Assembly (NCBI GenBank): GCA_016282815.1
Contig: JAEELU010000002.1
Span: forward strand, 1-10,290
Source of the DNA: Acholeplasmatales bacterium
GTDB lineage: Bacteria > Bacillota_I > Bacilli_A > Acholeplasmatales > Anaeroplasmataceae
DNA length: 10,290 nucleotides
Direction of reading: 5' to 3'
The translations under genes and the position numbers were made by a program. The notes below the pieces were generated by a model that worked only from the letters and a program-made list of their open reading frames with translations, was not told the DNA's origin and made no database searches. This document shows positions 5,981-10,290 of the stretch, in pieces; within the stretch, counting starts at the first letter, position 1; each line of letters opens with the position of its first letter.

Positions 5981-6436
5981 TTAATTTTTGTTTCTTAAAT
6001 CTCTAAAGAATGCTTTTATTAGCTCGCTACATTCTTCCTCTAATACACCACCAGATATATCTACCTGATGATTGTATTTAACATCAAATAAATTAAGTAG
6101 GCTTACATGAGCTCCGAATCTAGGATCCCTACATCCGTAGATAACCTTAGGGATTCTTGCATGAATAATCGCACCTGAGCACATTGTACAAGGCTCAAGT
6201 GTAATATACATAGTTGTATCTAAAAGTCGCCATGAATCAAGCTTCTTAGCGGCTTTTTCTATTGCAATAATTTCTGCGTGTGCAATTGGAGAATTCTTAC
6301 TTTCTCTAAGGTTATGGCCACGTGCTATAATTTTACCATCGTAAACAATAACACATCCAATAGGCACCTCACCTAGAGCATAAGCCTTTTGTGCTTCCTT
6401 TAAAGCACATTTCATATAATAATTATTGGTCTTCAT
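5981..6436 (-). CDS. tadA: tRNA-specific adenosine deaminase (A34 to inosine)
   Basis: The enzyme deaminates adenosine 34 of tRNA-Arg(ACG) to inosine so that one tRNA reads three arginine codons; it is usually essential. The 151 residues match the family. HAE (His53, Glu55) gives the zinc ligand and the proton shuttle, and PCTMC (Cys83, Cys86) gives the other zinc ligands. EVPIGCVIV and LEPCTMCSGAI are typical of TadA rather than of cytidine or guanine deaminases. The start ATG (6436-6434) gives an N-terminus (MKTNNYYMKCALKEAQ) that aligns with known TadA. It lacks a good Shine-Dalgarno and overlaps the end of tdk by 14 bp, so translation is probably coupled. A second Met at residue 8 is an alternative start. 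ffs follows directly, as expected; dnaX does not. Confidence 0.95.
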   Translation of the reverse strand: MKTNNYYMKCALKEAQKAYALGEVPIGCVIVYDGKIIARGHNLRESKNSPIAHAEIIAIEKAAKKLDSWRLLDTTMYITLEPCTMCSGAIIHARIPKVIYGCRDPRFGAHVSLLNLFDVKYNHQVDISGGVLEEECSELIKAFFRDLRNKN

Positions 6437-7010
6437 AAATTACTTTATGGCAATCACGGCATCTAGCCTCGTATGACTCCATTTCACCAACTAAAATTGT
6501 TGGGTCATTGAAATGAGCTGGCTCCCCATCGATAATTCTTTGAGTCATAGTAGCTTCCTTACCGCAGCATGAACAAATAGCTGTAAGCTTAGTTACACTG
6601 TCACTAATAGCCATTATTTCACCTGTAACCTTAAATGCTAAGCCTCTAAAGTCTCTATCTAGACCACCACAAATTACTCTAATACCCATAGATGCGTATT
6701 CAAGTAAATACTTGATTAATGATTCATCAAAGAATTGAACCTCATCGATAACGATTGCTTGAGTATCCTTCTTTAGATGACGTCTGATATCACTGCCATG
6801 GCTAATAGAGATAGCTGTTAATGATTTCTTGTTATGGCTTACTATTTCAGAAATAGAATATCTAGTATCAATGCTTGGCTTAAAAATAAGATATTTCTTA
6901 TGAGCATATTCCATTCTTTTTACTCTTCTCATTAATTCCTCAGTTTTACCTGCGAACATTGGGCCAACGATACACTCAACCCAGCCCTTTTTACCTTCAA
7001 CGTATTCCAT
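6423..7010 (-). CDS. tdk: Thymidine kinase (type II, zinc-binding)
   Basis: The enzyme phosphorylates thymidine with ATP to dTMP in the salvage pathway, in the cytoplasm. The 195 residues are usual for the family. The P-loop GPMFAGKT is at 16-23, and DEVQFFD (89-95) carries Glu90 as the catalytic base. CGGLDRDFRG (114-123) is a conserved strand. The zinc site is CSCC and CRDC, with Cys146/149 and Cys184/187. The start ATG (7010) follows AAGGAG at 10 nt. It lies 18 bp after sufB with no terminator between them, and overlaps tadA by 14 bp. It therefore appears to ride on the suf transcript, an unusual partner for which no functional link is evident. Confidence 0.96.
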   Translation of the reverse strand: MEYVEGKKGWVECIVGPMFAGKTEELMRRVKRMEYAHKKYLIFKPSIDTRYSISEIVSHNKKSLTAISISHGSDIRRHLKKDTQAIVIDEVQFFDESLIKYLLEYASMGIRVICGGLDRDFRGLAFKVTGEIMAISDSVTKLTAICSCCGKEATMTQRIIDGEPAHFNDPTILVGEMESYEARCRDCHKVIYEDQ

Positions 7011-7028
7011 AGCTATTCTTCTCCTTTT

Positions 7029-8432
7029 TTATCCGATTGAATCTGTCATTTCTAATTTAATTAGTCTATTTAATTCAACTGCATATTCCATTGGTAATTC
7101 CTTACTGAATGGTTCGATGAAGCCCATTACTATCATCTCTGTAGCCTCAGCCTCCGTAAGGCCTCTACTCATTAGATAGAATAATTGTTCCTCATTAACC
7201 TTAGATACTGTAGCCTCATGCTCGATATACATATCACCATTTTGACCACGGTTTGTAGGAATTGTATCTGATGTAGATTTCTCATCTAATATTAATGTAT
7301 CACATTCGATATGGCTTCTCGCACCCAAAGCATTAGAACCTGCACTAGTTAAGCCACGGTAATTAACCTTACCTCCACCTCTACAAATACTCTTTGAAAT
7401 AACTGTAGATGTAGAATACTTACCTAAATGAATCATTTTAGCACCAGTATCCTGAAGCTGTCCTTCTCCTGCAAAGGCGATAGATACTGTAGTACCCTTT
7501 GAATAATCACCCTTTAATACACAGGCAGGATATTTCATATTTAAGCCTGAACCAACATTACCATCAATCCACTCCATATGACCATAATCGTCTACAAGTG
7601 ATCTCTTAGTAACTAGGTTAACGATATTATTAGACCAGTTTTGAACTGTTGAATATCTACAATGAGCATTTTTCTTTACATATATTTCAACTACAGCTGC
7701 GTGTAATGAATCCTTTGAATAAAGTGGAGCTGTACATCCTTCAACGTAATGGATATCAGCACCATCCTCAACGATGATTAATGTTCTTTCAAATTGACCC
7801 ATTCTTTCGCTATTGATTCTGAAATATGATTGTACTGGCTTATCAAGCTTTACACCCTTAGGTACATAGATGAATGAGCCACCACTCCATACTGCACTAT
7901 TTAGCGCAGCATATTTATTATCATTATATGAAACAATTTTACCAAAATATTCCTTTAATAAATCTGGATATTCTCTTAGAGCTGTATCAGTATCACAGAA
8001 AATAACTCCCTGCTCCTCAAGCTCCTTTAAATTATTATGATAAACAACCTCAGATTCAAATTGAGTTGATGAACCAGCCAAATATTTAGCCTCAGCCTCA
8101 GGTATACCTAGCTTATCGAAGGTATCTCTAATCTTTTCAGGAACATCCTCCCATTTCTTTTCTGTCTTTTCAGTAGATTTAATATAATAAGTATATTCAT
8201 TAAAATCGATACCAGATAGATCAGGACCCCATTTAGGATTTTCTAGCTTTAGGAACGCATCATATGATTTAAGTCTAAATTCCTTCATCCAGTCAGGCTC
8301 ACCCTTAGCATTAGAAATAAATTCTACTACCTCTCTTGATAAACCCTTTCCTGATGTTAAAACTGCCTTAGTATCAGTTTTAAATCCATACTTGTAATCT
8401 CCTACTATTTCATTAACATCACTTTTCGCCAT
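7029..8432 (-). CDS. sufB: Fe-S cluster assembly scaffold protein SufB
   Basis: SufB is the scaffold subunit of the SufBC2D complex on which Fe-S clusters are built from sulfur delivered by SufS/SufU. The 467 residues match the usual length. The N-terminal helices (YKYGFKTD) precede the beta-helix core. IECD gives Cys377, equivalent to E. coli Cys405, and YIEHEA gives His405-Glu406, equivalent to His433-Glu434, the residues proposed to hold the cluster. The C-terminal helices LFYLMSRGLTEAEA are shared with SufD. The start ATG (8432-8430) follows GAGGTG at 7 nt and overlaps the end of sufU by 14 bp. It is last in the sufD-sufS-sufU-sufB order found in low-GC Gram-positives, with tdk following. 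Confidence 0.97.
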   Translation of the reverse strand: MAKSDVNEIVGDYKYGFKTDTKAVLTSGKGLSREVVEFISNAKGEPDWMKEFRLKSYDAFLKLENPKWGPDLSGIDFNEYTYYIKSTEKTEKKWEDVPEKIRDTFDKLGIPEAEAKYLAGSSTQFESEVVYHNNLKELEEQGVIFCDTDTALREYPDLLKEYFGKIVSYNDNKYAALNSAVWSGGSFIYVPKGVKLDKPVQSYFRINSERMGQFERTLIIVEDGADIHYVEGCTAPLYSKDSLHAAVVEIYVKKNAHCRYSTVQNWSNNIVNLVTKRSLVDDYGHMEWIDGNVGSGLNMKYPACVLKGDYSKGTTVSIAFAGEGQLQDTGAKMIHLGKYSTSTVISKSICRGGGKVNYRGLTSAGSNALGARSHIECDTLILDEKSTSDTIPTNRGQNGDMYIEHEATVSKVNEEQLFYLMSRGLTEAEATEMIVMGFIEPFSKELPMEYAVELNRLIKLEMTDSIG

Positions 8433-8862
8433 TTTCCATCACCTCTTCGATTGCCTGTTCAATAGCTTTCCATGATAATGTTGCACATTTAATTCTAGCA
8501 GGGAATTGTCTAACTCCCATATATGCTAATGCTTCACCTAATGATTCCTCATCGATGTTATCATTACCCTTAACCATTTCATAAAAATCATTAATTATTT
8601 TTCTTGCTTCCTCGACTGTTTTACCAACTAAAACATCACTCATTACAGAAGCACTAGACATACTAATACTACAACCATGACCATCCTGGTTAATCTTTTC
8701 AATTACTCCATCCTTGATCTTGATTTCAACATTCATTTCATCACCACATGAAGGGTTATTTAAATGAACGAAATGGAAATCATCGCTTTTAGTTAATCCC
8801 TTATTCTTTGGATTCTTATAATTGTCCATTATAACTGTTCTATATAAAGTATTTAAATCCAT
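8419..8862 (-). CDS. sufU: SufU, zinc-dependent sulfur transferase of the SUF system
   Basis: SufU accepts persulfide sulfur from SufS and passes it to the SufBCD scaffold; it is the Gram-positive counterpart of SufE. The fold is IscU-like, 147 residues. The zinc/sulfur ligands are present: Cys39 and Asp41 in NPSCGDE, Cys64 in GHGCSIS, and Cys126 in IKCATLSW. The SufU-specific spacing between the second and third cysteines is longer than in IscU, which supports SufU over IscU. The start ATG (8862-8860) has AGAGGT 8 nt upstream, 12 bp after the sufS stop. The overlap with sufB ties its dosage to the scaffold. Confidence 0.96.
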   Translation of the reverse strand: MDLNTLYRTVIMDNYKNPKNKGLTKSDDFHFVHLNNPSCGDEMNVEIKIKDGVIEKINQDGHGCSISMSSASVMSDVLVGKTVEEARKIINDFYEMVKGNDNIDEESLGEALAYMGVRQFPARIKCATLSWKAIEQAIEEVMENGEK

Positions 8863-8874
8863 ACAATACTACCT

Positions 8875-10080
8875 CTAAAACTTTCCAAAAAAATCCTTGG
8901 CATCCTTAACTGCGTTAATGAATAAATCAATATCCTCTTCTCTATTATAAAAATAGAATGAGGCTCTAATAGTACCTATTGTTTTTAACCAAGAGGTAAT
9001 TAGCTGAGCGCAGTGATGTCCAGCTCTAATACATACATTATTATTATCAAATACAGATGCGGCATCATGTGGGTGTACACCATTTATATTAAATGATATA
9101 ATACCTGTTTCAGCATCCTTATTATAGATAACAACATCCTCAATTTGTGATAATCTTTCTACAGCAAGTGTTCTAAGCTTTCTTTCTCTTTCAACGATAA
9201 AATCAAAGCCTATTTCATTTATATATTCACATGCCTTAGCAAGACCGATAGCACCGGCAACATTAGGTGTACCAGTTTCAAACTTATATGGTGGAAGCTT
9301 ATATGTTTGAGATGTAAGCTTTACGGTATCAGCCATATCTCCACCAAATTCAACTGGCTCCATTTTTTCAAGTAAATTATATTTACCATATAAAACACCA
9401 ATTCCTGTAGGACCACACATTTTATGACCTGAGAATGATAGGAAATCACAATCTAGCTCTTTTACATCAACCTTCATATGTGGTACTGCCTGTGCACCAT
9501 CAAGTGTTACGATAGCACCAACCTCATGAGCAAGCTTTATTATTTCTCTAATAGGGGTAATATATCCCATTACATTAGATACATAATTTATCGCAACAAC
9601 CTTAGTTTTATTAGTTAATACAGTTTTAAAATTCTCAACTGTTATTCTTCCATCCTTATCAAGTGGAATATATTTAAGCTTAGCATTCTTAACCTTGCAT
9701 ACATTAAACCATGGCATATGAGATGAATGATGCTCAAGCTCAGTTGTAATAACCTCATCACCATCATTGATATTAACCATACCATAGCTTAAAGCTACTA
9801 AATTTAAGGCAGATGAAGCACCACGAGTAAATACTACCTCTTCAAATTTAGCACCAATAAAATTAGCTATTGTTGTTCTAGCCTCTTCATATTTATCAGT
9901 AGCCTGATAGCTTAATCTATATACACCTCTATGAACATTTACACCATAATTCTGATAATAATCATCTATTGCTCTAATAACCCTGTCAGGCTTTAGTGCC
10001 ATAGCTGCATTATCTAAATATGCTAAATTTGGCTCATTCCTGAATATTTGGAATTCTTGCCTAATTTCATTTATATCCAT
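8875..10080 (-). CDS. sufS: Cysteine desulfurase SufS (PLP-dependent)
   Basis: The enzyme removes sulfur from L-cysteine, leaving alanine and a protein persulfide, and hands it to SufU. The 401 residues match group II desulfurases. YLDNAA starts the protein, ELEHHSSHMPW gives the His pair near 117-118, and DGAQ (Asp194) contacts the PLP ring. SFSGHKMCGPTGIG carries the PLP lysine (Lys220). RAGHHCAQ holds the persulfide Cys357 in the short loop typical of SufS rather than IscS/NifS. The start ATG (10080-10078) follows a weak AAAGTGGG site, 18 bp after sufD. The line LDNAAMALKP has Met-Ala where many family members have Thr-Ser; the key residues are intact. Confidence 0.97.
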   Translation of the reverse strand: MDINEIRQEFQIFRNEPNLAYLDNAAMALKPDRVIRAIDDYYQNYGVNVHRGVYRLSYQATDKYEEARTTIANFIGAKFEEVVFTRGASSALNLVALSYGMVNINDGDEVITTELEHHSSHMPWFNVCKVKNAKLKYIPLDKDGRITVENFKTVLTNKTKVVAINYVSNVMGYITPIREIIKLAHEVGAIVTLDGAQAVPHMKVDVKELDCDFLSFSGHKMCGPTGIGVLYGKYNLLEKMEPVEFGGDMADTVKLTSQTYKLPPYKFETGTPNVAGAIGLAKACEYINEIGFDFIVERERKLRTLAVERLSQIEDVVIYNKDAETGIISFNINGVHPHDAASVFDNNNVCIRAGHHCAQLITSWLKTIGTIRASFYFYNREEDIDLFINAVKDAKDFFGKF

Positions 10081-10098
10081 TAAAATCCCACTTTTCTA

Positions 10099-10290
10099 TT
10101 ACTTTAATATAAGCTTATTAACTGATTCAGATATATTGTTCCTTAATTCCTCGTTAGGGATACCATCGACAAATGGTTTAACAATTCCCTGTAATATTAA
10201 TAGGAATGCTTCATCCTTAGTTAATCCTCTACTCATTAGATAAAATAAATCCTCATCACTCATTTTACCTATTGAGGCACCATGATTTGC
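10099..10290 (-). CDS. sufD: SufD, C-terminal 63 residues only (runs off the right edge)
   Basis: I translated this by hand; it reads ANHGASIGKMSDEDLFYLMSRGLTKDEA... and ends ...SVNKLILK with TAA at 10101-10099. This is the C-terminal helix domain of the SufB/SufD family, and it matches the sufB tail (LFYLMSRGLT) in the same window. Given sufB already lies at the other end of the operon, the first-encoded paralogue should be SufD, the non-catalytic partner in the SufBC2D scaffold. The body and start, and presumably sufC, lie beyond position 10290. The spacing of 18 bp to sufS supports one operon. Confidence 0.9.
   Translation of the reverse strand, partial: ANHGASIGKMSDEDLFYLMSRGLTKDEAFLLILQGIVKPFVDGIPNEELRNNISESVNKLILK

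Noticed and set aside
1..10290. UGA recoded as tryptophan (Mollicutes code 4)
   Set aside because: TGG is used for Trp throughout and TGA closes the secreted-protein gene at the ATGA overlap, so the standard code fits.
1..10290. CRISPR arrays, tRNA genes, insertion sequences or integrase genes
   Set aside because: No regularly spaced repeats, cloverleaf candidates, transposase or recombinase motifs were seen.

Overview
The window comes from a very AT-rich, low-GC Gram-positive-type bacterium, most likely a Bacillota lineage near Erysipelotrichia/Mollicutes or the uncultured gut Bacilli. The grounds are the codon use (AT-ending codons), strong AGGAGG-type ribosome binding sites, a SUF operon of the sufU type, a lysine riboswitch, and a short SRP RNA of about 85 nt lacking an Alu domain. 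Bacillus and Clostridium usually carry the long form of that RNA. TGA serves as a stop (4276-4278) and tryptophan is read from TGG, so the standard bacterial code is assumed. The lineage is an inference.

Layout. Almost everything is on the minus strand. (1) Positions 1-2086: a lysine-biosynthesis unit, read right to left: promoter (2058-2086), lysine riboswitch (about 1882-2046), intrinsic terminator (1830-1853), lysA, then dapA, which runs off the left edge. (2) Positions 2106-4923: a compact four-gene cassette with overlapping ends: a small secreted Ser/Thr-rich protein, a membrane-anchored extracytoplasmic protein, a small ABC ATPase and an ABC-2-like six-helix permease. It is the only accessory-looking part of the window and the best candidate for an undescribed system. 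(3) Position 4924-5076: a divergent intergenic region with a perfect A/T palindrome. (4) Positions 5077-5787: the only plus-strand gene, a single-pass membrane-anchored protein of unknown function with its own promoter and terminator. (5) Positions 5817-5979: the SRP 4.5S RNA gene (ffs) on the minus strand, with its own promoter and terminator. (6) Positions 5981-10290: sufD (C-terminal end only), sufS, sufU, sufB, tdk and tadA, all minus strand, overlapping or 12-18 bp apart, so probably one transcript.

How the genes work together. SufS takes sulfur from cysteine, SufU accepts it, and SufB/SufD (with SufC, presumably just outside the right edge) form the Fe-S assembly scaffold. tdk (thymidine salvage) and tadA (tRNA-Arg wobble adenosine deamination) ride at the end of that transcript. 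tadA next to ffs is a conserved neighbourhood in low-GC Gram-positives, but the expected dnaX is not downstream here. lysA and dapA are two steps of the diaminopimelate/lysine pathway under lysine feedback. The four-gene cassette looks like a secreted effector plus an accessory surface protein and an ABC transporter, as in bacteriocin/immunity or toxin-type loci. This last reading is inference.
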